The notes under the pieces were generated by a model. It searched no databases. It was not told the DNA's origin and saw only the letters and a program-made list of their open reading frames with translations. Source: Kitasatospora acidiphila (GTDB lineage Bacteria; Actinomycetota; Actinomycetes; Streptomycetales; Streptomycetaceae). Taken from it: a stretch of 64,000 nt of DNA. The position numbers and the translations under genes were made by a program. This document shows, piece after piece, positions 1 through 9,463 of the stretch. Position 1 is the first letter of the stretch. Each line of letters opens with the position of its first letter. The stretch is taken from positions 1,488,001 to 1,552,000 of the forward strand of contig NZ_VIGB01000003.1 of NCBI RefSeq assembly GCF_006636205.1, written 5' to 3'.

Positions 1-60
1 CTGCGCCGCTGACCAGCACCGCTTACCTGCGCCTCTGACCTGCGTCGTTGTCCGGAGTTG

Positions 61-92
61 ATTGATCGGCGGGCCGACGCCCCCTGATCAAT
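61..92. promoter_or_regulatory. inverted repeat upstream of the SARP gene
   Basis: Arms ATTGATC (61-67) and GATCAAT (86-92) flank an 18-bp GC-rich spacer just before the SARP start. It could be an operator or an mRNA hairpin near the 5' end. This is seen in sequence; function is inferred only from position. Confidence 0.3.
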
Positions 93-116
93 CCCGGGCC
101 GGACTAGAACGGAGGC

Positions 117-2104
117 ATGGAGTTCGGAATCCTCGGTCCGCTGCTGGTTCGCGACGAACACGGCGAGCATCCGGTCGCCGCACCCAAGCAGCGGGTGCTG
201 CTGGCCGCGCTGCTGCTGCGCCACGGCCAGGTGACCTCCACCGAGCTGCTCGCCGACTGCGTCTGGGACGGCCGGCCGCCGCGCACCGCCAGGTCCGCCC
301 TGCAGAACAGCGTGATGCGGTTGCGCGCCGGCCTCGGCGCGGCCGGCGCCCGGCTGCAGACCCGCGCCGGCGGGTACCTGCTCGAGGCGGCGCCCGAGGA
401 GTTCGACCTGCACCGCTTCACCGAGCTGCACCGAAGCGGTGCGGCCGCGCTCGACCGCCGGGACGACGAGCAGGCGGTCGAGCTGCTGGAGGCCGCGCTG
501 GCCGTCTGGCGCGGCGACGCCCTGCTGGACGTGCCCTCTGACCGCCTCCACCGCGAGCAGGCGGAACGGCTCGCCGACCACCGGCTGCAGGCGATGGAGG
601 CGAGGGTGACGGCCGAGCTGCGGCTGTGCCGCCGCTCGATGGTCGCCGAGCTGTATGCGCTGACCGCCGCCCACCCGGGCCGGGAGCGGTTCTGGGCGCA
701 GCTGATGACCGCGCTCTACCAGGAGAGTCGGCAGGCCGAGGCGCTGACCGTCTACCAGCGGGTGCGGCGCGCCCTGGACGAGGAGCTCGGGATCCTCCCC
801 GGCGCCGAGCTGCGCGAGCTGCACCAGCGGATCCTGCGCGCGGACCTGGAACCCGCCCCGGTGGACGAGCCGGCGACCGGTCAGCAGTACCGCCCCGCAC
901 CCGGCCTCCCCGCACCGCGCCAGGCGCCCCCGTCCCACCGCCAGGTGCCCTCAGGGAACGCCCCCTTCACCCCGCTGACCCCCACCCAGCTCGCCGCTCC
1001 GCTGGCCGACTTCACCGGCCGGGTCACCGAGCTGGCCGAGCTGACCCGGCTGCTCACCGTGCAGCGCGGTACCGGCATCTGCGCCACTGTGCTGTCAGGC
1101 CCGGCCGGCAGCGGCAAGCGGACGCTGGCCGGGCAGGCGGCGCGTGCGGCGCAGCGGGCGTTCCCCGACGGCGTGCTCCGCGCCGACCTGCGGGGCAGCC
1201 GGCCCGACCCGGCCACCCCGCACGAGGTGCTGGCCGCGTTCCTGGCCGCGCTCGGTGTGCCGGCCGACCGGCTGCCGGTGGCGGCCGCGGACCGGGCCGC
1301 GCTGTTCCGCGGCATCGTGGCCGGGCGGCGCCTGCTGGTGGTGCTGGAGGACGCGCAGAACGCGGCGCAGGTGCGGCCGCTGCTGCCCACCGACACGGCC
1401 GGCGCGGTGCTGGTGACCAGTCGGCGCCGGCTGCCCGAGCTGATCGGCGCAGTGCCGATGGCGCTCGGTCCGCTGCCACTGCCCGATGCGGTGACCTTCC
1501 TCCGTCGGGCTGTGGATCCGCGGCAACTGGCGGACGGCCCGGCGGGGGCGGCCGAGCCGGCGGGCGACTCGGTGACGTGGACCGGACGGGCGAGCGATTC
1601 GGCAACGCGGACCGAACTGGCGGGCGACGCGGCGGCACTGACCGAACTGGCGGCCCTCTGCGACGGCTTGCCGCTGGCGCTGCGGATCTGTGCGCTGCGG
1701 CTGGCGACCCGGCCGGGCTGGACGGTGCGCCGGCTGGCGGACCGCCTGGTCGACCCGCGGCGGCGGCTCGACGAACTGCGGATCGGTGAGCTGGACCTGC
1801 GGGCCGCCTTCGCCGGCGCCCTGCGCGCGCTGGACCCGGCGACGGCGGCGGCGTACGGTCGGCTGGCGCTGCCCGGGCTGGCCACGGTCGGCACCCGGAC
1901 CGCCGCCGAGGCGCTGGGCAGTTCCGCCCCCACGCCGAGCACCTGCTGGAGCGGCTGGTCGACGCGCATCTGCTGACCAGTCGCACCCCGGGCCGCTACC
2001 GCTACCCGGCGCTGCTGCACCTCTTCGCCCGTGAGTACGCGCAGCAGCAGGACGGCGCCGCCGCCCGGCCGAGCCAGTCGCTCTGCACGACTCCGCGGTG
2101 CTGA
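117..2104 (+). CDS. AfsR/SARP-family transcriptional regulator with NB-ARC-type ATPase domain (frameshift near C terminus)
   Basis: Streptomyces antibiotic regulatory protein, normally a DNA-binding activator of specialised-metabolite genes. Residues 1-90 form an OmpR-like winged helix (MEFGILGPLLV start). Residues 95-250 form a BTAD domain ending AVYQRVRRALDEELGI-style. Residues about 295-600 form an NB-ARC-like ATPase with P-loop GPAGSGKRT, Walker B-like LLVVLEDA and the GLPLA motif. As read, the frame ends at 1976 with an unrelated tail. The -1 frame continues from about 1932 with AEHLLERLVDAHLL and LLHLFAREYAQQQ, the usual winged-helix tail, to a stop at 2104. Restoring one C in the CCCCC run at 1927-1931 rejoins the two parts as 662 aa. 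It lacks the TPR region of long AfsR proteins. Target genes are unknown. Confidence 0.85.
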
Positions 2105-2111
2105 GCGGCCC

Positions 2112-2636
2112 TCAGCTTGCCAGGTGCACCCAGTGGTTGGTGTGGATCAGGCGACCGGCGAACTCGACCCGGCGTTCTCCGCGCAGCGTGAAGCCGGTAG
2201 AGCGGCAAATCCCGTTCGACGGAGGGTTGGTGACGGCGGGAAAGGCGTGCACCGCACCCCAGCGTCCGTCGTCGGCAGCCCGGTCGAGCAGCTCTCGGAC
2301 GGCCAACTTGGCGAGCCCGCGCCCTTGGTAGCGTGGCAGCACCATCCACCCGATTTCGCTGACGAGTGCGCCGTCATCGCCGCGACTCGCGTGGGAGTCC
2401 TGTGGAGAGTCCTGGTGGGACCAGAGTGCGACGGTTCCCGCCGTACCGCCATCGACCTCAATCATCTTGATCCAGGAGCGGTCTGACGCTGCTTCGGCGA
2501 CGTCCCGCTCGACCTTGGCGGCCATCCCTTCCGCAGGCAGCGGGCCGCCGAGCTCGGCCATCATCACCGGATCGCAGCGCATCGCCAGATAGGCATCCAG
2601 ATCCCGGAGTTCAACGTCTCGTAGCCGAATCCTCAT
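2112..2636 (-). CDS. GNAT-family N-acetyltransferase
   Basis: Acetyl-CoA-dependent N-acetyltransferase of about 174 aa covering a complete GNAT fold. It starts MRIRLRDVELRDLDAYLAMR, a typical GNAT beta1-alpha1. The acetyl-CoA-binding motif A is clear around RYQGRGLAKLAV, preceded by the beta4 strand IGWMVLP. It ends with a late beta strand (GFTLRGERRVEF). The gene converges on the SARP gene, with only 7 bp between the stops once the SARP frame is corrected, so no terminator room is seen. The substrate cannot be inferred. Confidence 0.85.
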   Translation of the reverse strand: MRIRLRDVELRDLDAYLAMRCDPVMMAELGGPLPAEGMAAKVERDVAEAASDRSWIKMIEVDGGTAGTVALWSHQDSPQDSHASRGDDGALVSEIGWMVLPRYQGRGLAKLAVRELLDRAADDGRWGAVHAFPAVTNPPSNGICRSTGFTLRGERRVEFAGRLIHTNHWVHLAS

Positions 2637-2792
2637 TTTCCCGCTCCCTGTTCAACTACTGGTAAGGCATGAGCACTTCACGTTGCATCGGCCCTGTGCC
2701 TTACTTGGGTCTACGCGCGTCGTCCCCCACTTGAGCTCAGCATGCCCGAACATGCCCCACCATGCCCGAACATGTCAGTCAGGAGCATCTGG

Positions 2793-4544
2793 ATGAGCGT
2801 CACCCGCCGTCTGCTGACCACTCTCGCAGCAGGCGCCACTTCCATGGCCGCGGTCCTCGTGCCGACCGCCGCCGCCCACGCCGCCACGGGCACCTACTCC
2901 CTGGTCGTACTCCCGGACCAGGGCGAGAGCGCCATCTACAACTTCGTCAACTCGGCCACCAAGTCGATCGACGTCACCATCTACGAGCTTCGTGACACCA
3001 CGCTCGTCAACGACCTGATCGCCAAGCACAACGCCGGCGTCACGGTCAGAGTGCTCATCGACCCCAACCACAGCTCGGTCAACAGCGCCGCCTACAGCGC
3101 GCTGCAGTCCGCGGGCGTCGGAGTGACCTACTCCTCCAGTGCGTTCACCTACACGCACCAGAAGACGATCACCGTCGACGGCACCAAGTCGTACATCAGC
3201 ACGGGCAACTTCGACACCACGTACTACTCGACCTCGCGTGACTACGGCGTCTTCGACACCGACAGCGCCGATGTCGCCGCGATCGAGGCCGTGTACAACG
3301 CGGACTACGCCAAGACCTCGATCACCCCCTCCGACGGTGACAACCTGGTGTGGTCGCCCACCGACTCGCAGACCCAGCTGCTGAACCTGATCAACGGGGC
3401 GCAGCACAGCCTGGACGTCGAGGAGGAGGAGTTCGGCGACACCGCCCTGGTCAACGCCATCGTCGCGGACGCCCAGCGCGGCGTCGCGGTCCGCGTGGTC
3501 GCCGAGAACACCAGCGGCTCCTACACCACCCAGTTGAACCAGGTCACCGCGGCCGGTGGCAAGGTGACCACCTACAGCAGCTCGACGGGCTACTACATCC
3601 ACGCCAAGGCGATCGTGTCCGACTACGGCACCTCGACCGCCAAGGCGTTCGCGGGCTCGGAGAACTTCTCCGACAACTCGCTCAACCACAACCGCGAACT
3701 GGGCATCATCCTCAGTGACTCGGGCGTGGTCAGCGGCCTCGAGTCGGCCATCACCGCCGACTTCAACCACACCGCGGGCAGCGGCAGCGGCACCGTCACT
3801 GTGACCACCCCGGGCAACCAGACCGGCACCACCGGCACCGCCGCCAACCTGCAGATCAGCGCCGGCGACACCGCCGGCGGCACCCTGAGCTACTCGGCCA
3901 CCGGCCTGCCCGCCGGCCTGTCGATCAGCTCCAGCACCGGCCTGATCAGCGGCACCCCGACCACCGCCGGCACCAGCAACGTGACCGTCACCGCCAAGGA
4001 CAGCACCAACGCCAGCGGTTCCGCCAGCTTCACCTGGACCGTCAACCCAGCCTCCGGCGGCGGCTGCACCTCGGCCCAGCTCCTCGGCAACCCGGGCTTC
4101 GAGACGGGTGCGCTCTCGCCGTGGACCGGCTCCTCGGGCGTCATCAACAGCGACCTGGCCTCCGAGCCGTCCCACTCCGGCAATTACGACGCCTGGCTTG
4201 ACGGTTACGGCACCACCCACACCGACACCCTGGCCCAGTCGATCACCCTGCCGACCGGCTGCACCACCTACAACTTCAGCTTCTGGCTGCACGTCGACAC
4301 CGCCGAGACCTCGACCACCACGGCCTACGACACCCTCAACGTCCAGGTCCTGAACAGCTCCGGCACCGTGCTCGGCACCCTGGCCACCTACTCCAACCTG
4401 AACGCCAACACCGGCTACGCCCAGCACTCCTTCAACCTGTCCGCCTACGCCGGCCAGACCGTCACCCTCAAGTTCACCGGCACCGAGGACAGCGAGTACC
4501 AGACCAGCTTCGTGCTCGACGACACCGCGGTCAACGTGAGCTGA
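2793..4544 (+). CDS. secreted phospholipase D-like (HKD) protein with Ig-like and jelly-roll domains
   Basis: Extracellular PLD-superfamily phosphodiesterase. The ATG at 2793 is chosen because AGGAG lies 7 nt upstream and it opens directly on a signal peptide (MSVTRRLL, a hydrophobic stretch, then AAAHAATG); an upstream in-frame ATG at 2742 would bury that signal. Two PLDc halves follow, each with an HxKx4D motif: HQKTITVD (followed by SYISTGNFD) and HAKAIVSD (followed by AFAGSENFS). Then comes an Ig-like putative binding domain rich in TPG/TAGT repeats, and a C-terminal jelly-roll module starting [10 protein letters not shown] and ending [10 protein letters not shown], like carbohydrate-binding modules. 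The substrate (phospholipid or nucleic acid) is not evident; the accessory domains suggest a surface or polymer target. Confidence 0.85.
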   Translation: MSVTRRLLTTLAAGATSMAAVLVPTAAAHAATGTYSLVVLPDQGESAIYNFVNSATKSIDVTIYELRDTTLVNDLIAKHNAGVTVRVLIDPNHSSVNSAAYSALQSAGVGVTYSSSAFTYTHQKTITVDGTKSYISTGNFDTTYYSTSRDYGVFDTDSADVAAIEAVYNADYAKTSITPSDGDNLVWSPTDSQTQLLNLINGAQHSLDVEEEEFGDTALVNAIVADAQRGVAVRVVAENTSGSYTTQLNQVTAAGGKVTTYSSSTGYYIHAKAIVSDYGTSTAKAFAGSENFSDNSLNHNRELGIILSDSGVVSGLESAITADFNHTAGSGSGTVTVTTPGNQTGTTGTAANLQISAGDTAGGTLSYSATGLPAGLSISSSTGLISGTPTTAGTSNVTVTAKDSTNASGSASFTWTVNPASGGGCTSAQLLGNPGFETGALSPWTGSSGVINSDLASEPSHSGNYDAWLDGYGTTHTDTLAQSITLPTGCTTYNFSFWLHVDTAETSTTTAYDTLNVQVLNSSGTVLGTLATYSNLNANTGYAQHSFNLSAYAGQTVTLKFTGTEDSEYQTSFVLDDTAVNVS

Positions 4545-4559
4545 CAGAACACCAGTTCA

Positions 4560-4591
4560 GGCCCCCGGTCCGCCCGCCGAACCGGGGCCTC
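4560..4591. terminator. bidirectional terminator between PLD and XRE/TPR genes
   Basis: A GGCCCCCGGT arm pairs with ACCGGGGCC around a GC-rich loop, lying between the convergent stops at 4544 and 4603. Position and hairpin support shared termination. Confidence 0.5.
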
Positions 4592-4602
4592 ACGCTGCGG
4601 CG

Positions 4603-5874
4603 TCAGCTTGCAAGCAAATCGCCCAGCCGCCGATGCGCCGGGCCGTCGAGCGTGCGGTGCAGCGCTTCGGCCCGCGAACGCACCAGCCCTTCCCGGTAGG
4701 CATCAGGGAGTTGCTGCCACACCATCATTGCAAGGTCGGCCGCTCCACCGTGGTCCCCATCCATACCCAGACAGGTCGCCGCATCCAGCTTGAGCAGAGC
4801 GTGCGTCATGATGGATGGCGCGCGGGTAAGCACAAGCGCGGCATCCTGTTCGGCCCGGGCATCGCGGGTCCGGCCGAGGAGGGTGAGCGCCTGCGACATG
4901 TGGACGTGGTGCTTCTGCGCCGGGTAGCCGAACCAGGTGTCAGCGGCCTGGGTCGCATCGAGGCGCTCAGCAATCGCGCGCGCCTCCGCCACCGCGTCGA
5001 GCGCCCCCTGACGCTCGCCGACAGCGGCCAGCGCACGAGCGGCCACCGCGGCAGCCAGTGCACCGGGTGCGCTTGGCCGACGCCCTGCCTCATGGCGGGC
5101 CTGCTCCGCGAGTTGGGCAGCGGCGGCAGGAGCTCCGTAATTGAGCGGGACCATCGCATGCCTGGCCAGCACCCACGCCAGCATGGTCCGATCTCCGGCC
5201 TCCCTAGCAGCCCGCTCGGCCGTCGCGAACCAACCGTGCGCATCGCGCTGGTCACCACGGTCGTGCTGGATGATCGCCACAAGTCCGGTGATCCCCGCCG
5301 CCGTGCGCGCCAACCCTGCCCGGGTACCCGCTGGGTGCGGTCGGGCCAGGACCGAACGCAAGAGGTCGAGATCCTGCCTCATCTCGCCCAGCACGACAAC
5401 TGGCGACCGACCGTGATAACCGCCCCGGTGACGCTCAAAGGCCGCATCAAGGTAAGCCAGGTCACCAGCATCGGAGCCCGACAGACCGGCGTCGATACCC
5501 CGTCGCGCATCCGCCATCCCGGACAGTGGCGCGGCACCGGTCACCGCTGCCGCCGCCGCGAGAAACCGCCGTCGATCCACCTTCTCTCCGCCCTTCGCTC
5601 CATCATCGGCCGCGCGCCTCAGCCTCCGCCATCGACGTGATGCCGCCACCGCCGCCATGATCTGTGCCTGCGTCAGTCCGTAGCCCTCGGCCAGCAGACC
5701 GTGCCATCGCGGAACCGGCATTCGCCGTTCGGTCTCCCAGCGTTTCAGGTTCTCCGGATCGAACCACTGCCCGTCCTGGAGCTCCTGAAGGAGCAACGCC
5801 TGCTCCTCACGCGAACGGCCGTCTGCCTCGCGAATGCCCCTCAGCAGTGCACCGATCCCGTCCGGCGCCATCAT
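4603..5874 (-). CDS. XRE-type regulator with C-terminal TPR-like repeats
   Basis: Streptomyces-type regulatory protein of 423 aa. The open frame extends to 6294, but that extension is low-complexity and overlaps the divergent gene. The ATG pair at 5874/5871 (MMAPDGIG) precedes the first recognisable domain, a helix-turn-helix-like segment (ALLLQELQDGQWFDPENLKRWETERR). A Tat-like DRRRFLAAAAAVTGAAPL stretch lies near residue 100, as is common in this family, and the rest is alpha-helical and TPR-like with repeated AxxLAEQARxEA patterns. It is divergent from the ATP-binding protein at 6086 and sits next to the lasso cluster. A role in controlling that cluster is inference from position. Confidence 0.75.
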   Translation of the reverse strand: MMAPDGIGALLRGIREADGRSREEQALLLQELQDGQWFDPENLKRWETERRMPVPRWHGLLAEGYGLTQAQIMAAVAASRRWRRLRRAADDGAKGGEKVDRRRFLAAAAAVTGAAPLSGMADARRGIDAGLSGSDAGDLAYLDAAFERHRGGYHGRSPVVVLGEMRQDLDLLRSVLARPHPAGTRAGLARTAAGITGLVAIIQHDRGDQRDAHGWFATAERAAREAGDRTMLAWVLARHAMVPLNYGAPAAAAQLAEQARHEAGRRPSAPGALAAAVAARALAAVGERQGALDAVAEARAIAERLDATQAADTWFGYPAQKHHVHMSQALTLLGRTRDARAEQDAALVLTRAPSIMTHALLKLDAATCLGMDGDHGGAADLAMMVWQQLPDAYREGLVRSRAEALHRTLDGPAHRRLGDLLAS

Positions 5875-6085
5875 GCCTGGCCCCGCGTGACTGACAGTCC
5901 CGTTCCCGATTCTGGCACCCCTAAGCGGACCCTCTGCACAGAAACGCACCTCCTCATTGGCACCAGCGGCACAGACACCGAGCGTAGTTGACTTATCACC
6001 AGAAGGCTCCTCCCATTGGACCCTTCCCGGTGTCACCTGCCCCCTGCAGCTGCTCATCCCTGCCACCCAGAAGGGTTGCCCTCCC

Positions 6086-6601
6086 ATGCACCTCCACAGC
6101 AACCGCTTCCTGCTCCTGCGAGCCCCCTTCGCCGTACCCACCGGCCGCGCCCGAGTGAGCCGATTGCTGCGGCTGTGGAGGGTGCGAACTGACGAGGACA
6201 GCCGGTTGGCGGTGGAAACCGTGGCCTCGGAGTTGCTCACCAACGCGGTCGAGCACGGTGCCGGCCTGCTGATCACCGTCGGGGTATACGTCAACCGCCC
6301 AGCGCGCAGCCTGCTGATCGACGTCTACGACGCCTCGCCGGTCCAGCCCGTACCGCGCTTGGCTGGATCCGAGGACGAGAACGGCCGCGGCCTGCTGCTA
6401 GTGAGCCACCTGGCGGTCGCCCACGGAACGGAACCGACGGACCGAGGCAAGAAGGTCTGGGCGGAGTGCGCCTTGCCTGATCAAGAGCCGCCTCTCTGCC
6501 AGTCCGTGATCCGTTCGCGGCACGCCCTCAACGCACCAGGGCGGCAGGACGCCAGCGCCACTATCGGCGGGGCTTTGCCGCCGCCCTCCGCCGCGATCTG
6601 A
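6086..6601 (+). CDS. ATP-binding protein (RsbW-like HATPase)
   Basis: GHKL-type small ATPase resembling anti-sigma factor/serine kinase RsbW, very common in Streptomyces. The ATG at 6086 (MHLHSNRF) follows AGAAGGG and excludes a low-complexity upstream extension. The N-box ETVASELLTNAVEHG and the glycine motif DENGRGLLLVSHLA are present, with a DVYDAS segment between as the usual DxxxxP/G region. The C-terminal 40 residues look unstructured. It is divergent from the XRE/TPR gene and 100 bp before the lasso precursor. These proteins usually partner with a sigma/anti-sigma system or an XRE regulator. Confidence 0.8.
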   Translation: MHLHSNRFLLLRAPFAVPTGRARVSRLLRLWRVRTDEDSRLAVETVASELLTNAVEHGAGLLITVGVYVNRPARSLLIDVYDASPVQPVPRLAGSEDENGRGLLLVSHLAVAHGTEPTDRGKKVWAECALPDQEPPLCQSVIRSRHALNAPGRQDASATIGGALPPPSAAI

Positions 6602-6703
6602 CGATCGCCTCACGGCTCCCGCGCGGCTTCTGTGCGGGATGCGGCACCGCAGGTGCCCAGACATGCACAACCACATCACCTTCGTTCCAGGAAAGGACCC
6701 TCC

Positions 6704-6832
6704 ATGAACGAGCCGATCTTCGAGACGGACACCGACGACGTGCTGATGGTCGAAATCGGCGAGGCCGTCAACCTCACCGAGGGCCAGGGCAGTGGCCACA
6801 GCGAGGACAAGCGCCGCGCCTACAACAGCTGA
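6704..6832 (+). CDS. lasso peptide precursor, albusnodin-like
   Basis: A 42-aa precursor. ATG 6704 follows AGGAAAGGA at a good distance. The leader MNEPIFETDTDDVLMVEIGEA ends in NLTE, placing Thr at position -2, the conserved lasso leader residue. The predicted core is GQGSGHSEDKRRAYNS (16 aa): Gly1 for the N-terminal amide, Glu8 or Asp9 as ring-closing acid, and Lys10 at the start of a KRR tail. From memory, albusnodin of Streptomyces albus has a near-identical core (GQGGGQSEDKRRAYNC) in which Lys10 is acetylated. The downstream order cyclase, RRE/B2, acetyltransferase fits that pathway. Ring size and modification are inferred, not seen. Confidence 0.88.
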   Translation: MNEPIFETDTDDVLMVEIGEAVNLTEGQGSGHSEDKRRAYNS

Positions 6833-6912
6833 TCTGTCGTCCGCTGGTGTCGCCCGCGCACATGCCCGGGCGGCACCAGCTCCACGTCAACGTTCTCGCT
6901 GGAGGAAGTAGC

Positions 6913-8729
6913 GTGAGCTTCGGTGGTTTCAGTTCCATTCGTCCCAACCTGCGCCCTGACGGCGCACGTTACCTAGCACTGGCTTGCCGCACGTGGCGCC
7001 TCGGCTCAGCAACGGCACGTGCGTCGGTCACTCGGAGGCAGAACCGGATCGTCCTAGTCCTTGGCTGGTGCGGCGCCCTGGAGTCCGAAACATCAGCGCT
7101 GGCCCACGGGCAAGTCCCGTTCGACGCCACATGGCGCTGGCCAGGCATCTACACCATTGTTGAGGAAGCGGCCGGAAGCACTGTGGTGCACACCGATCCA
7201 GCCGGTGCCTATCCGATCTACGCCGCCCGACACAGCGGCACCTGGGCTTGGTCCACCTCCGCGCGCCTGCTCGCCTCCCTGATCACTGCCACGATCGACA
7301 CCCAGCGACTGGCTTGCGCAGTGTTCGCGCCATCAGCTCCAGCCCTGGCCGGACAACGGAGCTTCTTCACCGGTGTGCGGCAACTGCCACCTGGTGCCCG
7401 GGTGGTGCTACCTGCGGATGGATCCGAGCCGCGCTGCGTCCCGGTGTGGCGGCCAGACCCCGCAGCCACGGGGGAGCCAGGACAGCGACTCCGCAATGCG
7501 CTCTCCTCTGCCGTGGAGCTGCGCTGCGGCATCGACCCCACCCTGTCCTGTGATCTGTCTGGCGGACTCGACTCCACCAGCATCACGGTACTCGCGGCCC
7601 TCGCGCTGCCTTCCGACCGACGCCTCACGGCTGTCACGGTCCATCCGGCAGACCGGCTGGACGGTGCGGACCTTCGCTACGCCCGGCTGACCGCAGAGCA
7701 CTACGACACGCGCATCTCCCACCAGCTACAGGCGTTGACTGACCGCCACCTTCCTTACACCGGCATCACGAGCGTGCCAGGCACGGACGAACCCGCGCCA
7801 TCGACCCTCACCCAGGCCCGTCTCCTTGGACAACTCCAATGGATGAGCCAGGAATTCGGCACCCAGCTTCACGTCACAGGTGACGGTGGCGACAGCATTC
7901 TATTCCAGCCCCCGATCCACCTTGCCGACCTGGTTCACCATCACCACATGCAACGGGCCGCCAATGAGGCATTTGGCTGGGCCCGGCTTCGAAGGCGCCC
8001 GGTCACACCACTCCTGCGCGATGCCATCCGCGCAGCGCTGACCAGCCGACATGCCGCTCTCACTACGCTGCCCCAGACGATCGGACAGCCAGGTCGAGAT
8101 GACCACGGTCAGGTTCGATGGTTCCCGCTCCCGCCCTTTCCAGCTTGGGGTACCGGTTCGGCCCGCCGGCTACTCGCCCAAGCCGCGTTCGAGGCCGCCC
8201 AGACACCTGACGACCTACCTGACCTGGACGCTGCCGTGCGTGTGCTTGTGGACGAGATTCGTGAGGTCGCCCGTACCGCCCGAGCTGATGCAGCCCTGGC
8301 AGCCGCCGCCAGCGGTGTTGAGCTGCACAACCCATTCCTGGATGCCCTCGTGATGGATGCGGTCCTCCGGACCCCGCTCGACAAACGCCCACCCATCTAT
8401 GAGTACAAGCCCCATTTGGTGAACGCCATGTCACAGCTGCTGCCGCCACAAGTCGCAGCTCGCACCACCAAAGGCAGCTTCGATGCCGACCACTTCATAG
8501 GCCTTCGGGCCAATCTGGCCGACCTGGTCCGACTGACGGACGGTCACCTCGCTGCCTACGGCCTCCTCGAGCCCGCCCGTTTCCGACAGGCTCTACGCCT
8601 GGCAGCCGCCGGCCTACCGATGCCTATGGCCACCATGGAGCAGGCGTTGACGGTCGAAGCTTGGCTCACCGCTCACCACCACTACCCACCCCGAAGTGGA
8701 TCGCCGAGCCGCAGCAGGAGGAAAGCTGA
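6913..8729 (+). CDS. lasso peptide isopeptide-forming cyclase (asparagine synthetase-like, lasso C)
   Basis: Adenylates the Asp/Glu side chain of the leaderless precursor and closes the macrolactam with Gly1. GTG 6913 is chosen because GGAGG sits 7 nt upstream. There is a degenerate N-terminal glutamine-amidotransferase-like half, then an ATP-pyrophosphatase domain with the PP-loop SGGLDSTS near residue 218 and GDGGDSI further on. As read, the frame runs on to 8886 with a tail antisense in character, overlapping the next gene by about 150 nt. The -1 frame after the CCCC run at 8689-8692 gives KWIAEPQQEES and a stop at 8727-8729 that overlaps the next ATG (TGATG). One missing C is therefore likely, and the corrected protein is 605 aa, normal for lasso C. 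Confidence 0.88.
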
Positions 8730-9463
8730 TGAAAGCGATGGCTCGTTACGCCGCCCCGCCGGCCCACGTCCGTGTCATCGACTTCGGCCACGCACTGGTC
8801 CTCGTGGACTACCGCACCGGCCGAGTACAGGCATTGCTGGGACGCGCAGCCGACCAGTGGCGGCAGGCGGCCGAAACATCCTGTAGCTCTGCCCTCGCCC
8901 CGGCGCTCACCACACGATTGGAAACCCTCGGGCTGCTCGTGGAGACACCCGAGCTCACGTCTTGGCGTTCTACGATCTCGGGTACGACTCCGATCACGAG
9001 CTGGGGAAGCTCCGAACACTCGGCCTCAGCTCATCGGCCACGGCTCGTCTCGCCCGGGGCAGCAGTAGCAGCCGGCGCGTCCCTTGCAAGCGTCCTCGCG
9101 GTCAGGTACGGCGGGCACCGCGACACGGCGATGCACCGCGTAATCCGACTACTCCGGCAAGTGGAGTCACCCTCGTGCCGCTCCGCCAGCGTGACCCAGG
9201 CCGAGGACGCCGTCCACGCCGTCCGGGCGGTCGGCTGGTACTCACCAGGGCGTACTGCCTGCTTGGAGGAGTCAGCGGCGGCCGTCCTCTTCCTCGCCAG
9301 CCGCCGATTGGGCGCCATCTGGTGCCATGGGGTCGCGGCAGATCCGATTCGACTGCACGCCTGGGTGCAGACTGAGGACGGCACGCCGATCGCCGAACCC
9401 GCAAGCACAGGCGCGTACACGCCCATTCTCACCATCGGAGCCCGCCATCGACAGCACCCCTGA
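8729..9463 (+). CDS. fused lasso biosynthesis protein: PqqD-like RRE (B1) plus leader protease (B2)
   Basis: A 244-aa protein combining two usual lasso proteins. Residues 1-80 are a PqqD-like RiPP recognition element (VRVIDFGHALVLVDYRTG, then LxxRLxxLGLL) that binds the leader. Residues about 115-240 are the transglutaminase-like B2 cysteine protease that removes the leader; CLEESAAAV carries the catalytic Cys and LHAWVQTEDG the His, with a later acidic residue completing the triad by family rule. The start ATG overlaps the corrected cyclase stop, indicating translational coupling. B1 and B2 are separate genes in many Gram-positive lasso clusters, so this fusion is a useful family marker. Confidence 0.85.
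   Translation: MKAMARYAAPPAHVRVIDFGHALVLVDYRTGRVQALLGRAADQWRQAAETSCSSALAPALTTRLETLGLLVETPELTSWRSTISGTTPITSWGSSEHSASAHRPRLVSPGAAVAAGASLASVLAVRYGGHRDTAMHRVIRLLRQVESPSCRSASVTQAEDAVHAVRAVGWYSPGRTACLEESAAAVLFLASRRLGAIWCHGVAADPIRLHAWVQTEDGTPIAEPASTGAYTPILTIGARHRQHP

Noticed and set aside
1920..2104. Programmed -1 ribosomal frameshift in the SARP gene
   Set aside because: No slippery heptamer followed by a pseudoknot is evident, and seven other genes show the same kind of break, favouring sequence error.
2775..4427. 550-codon open frame opposite the PLD gene
   Set aside because: High-GC codon use in the real gene leaves the antisense frame open; its translation is Gly/Val/Asp-rich with no domain.
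5875..6294. N-terminal extension of the XRE/TPR protein
   Set aside because: It would overlap the divergent ATP-binding gene, and its residues are low-complexity; the ATG pair at 5874/5871 fits the domain start.
8730..8886. C-terminal extension of the lasso cyclase overlapping the B1-B2 gene
   Set aside because: The tail is Arg/Pro/Gly-rich and unlike the family; one missing C explains it and gives a TGATG junction.
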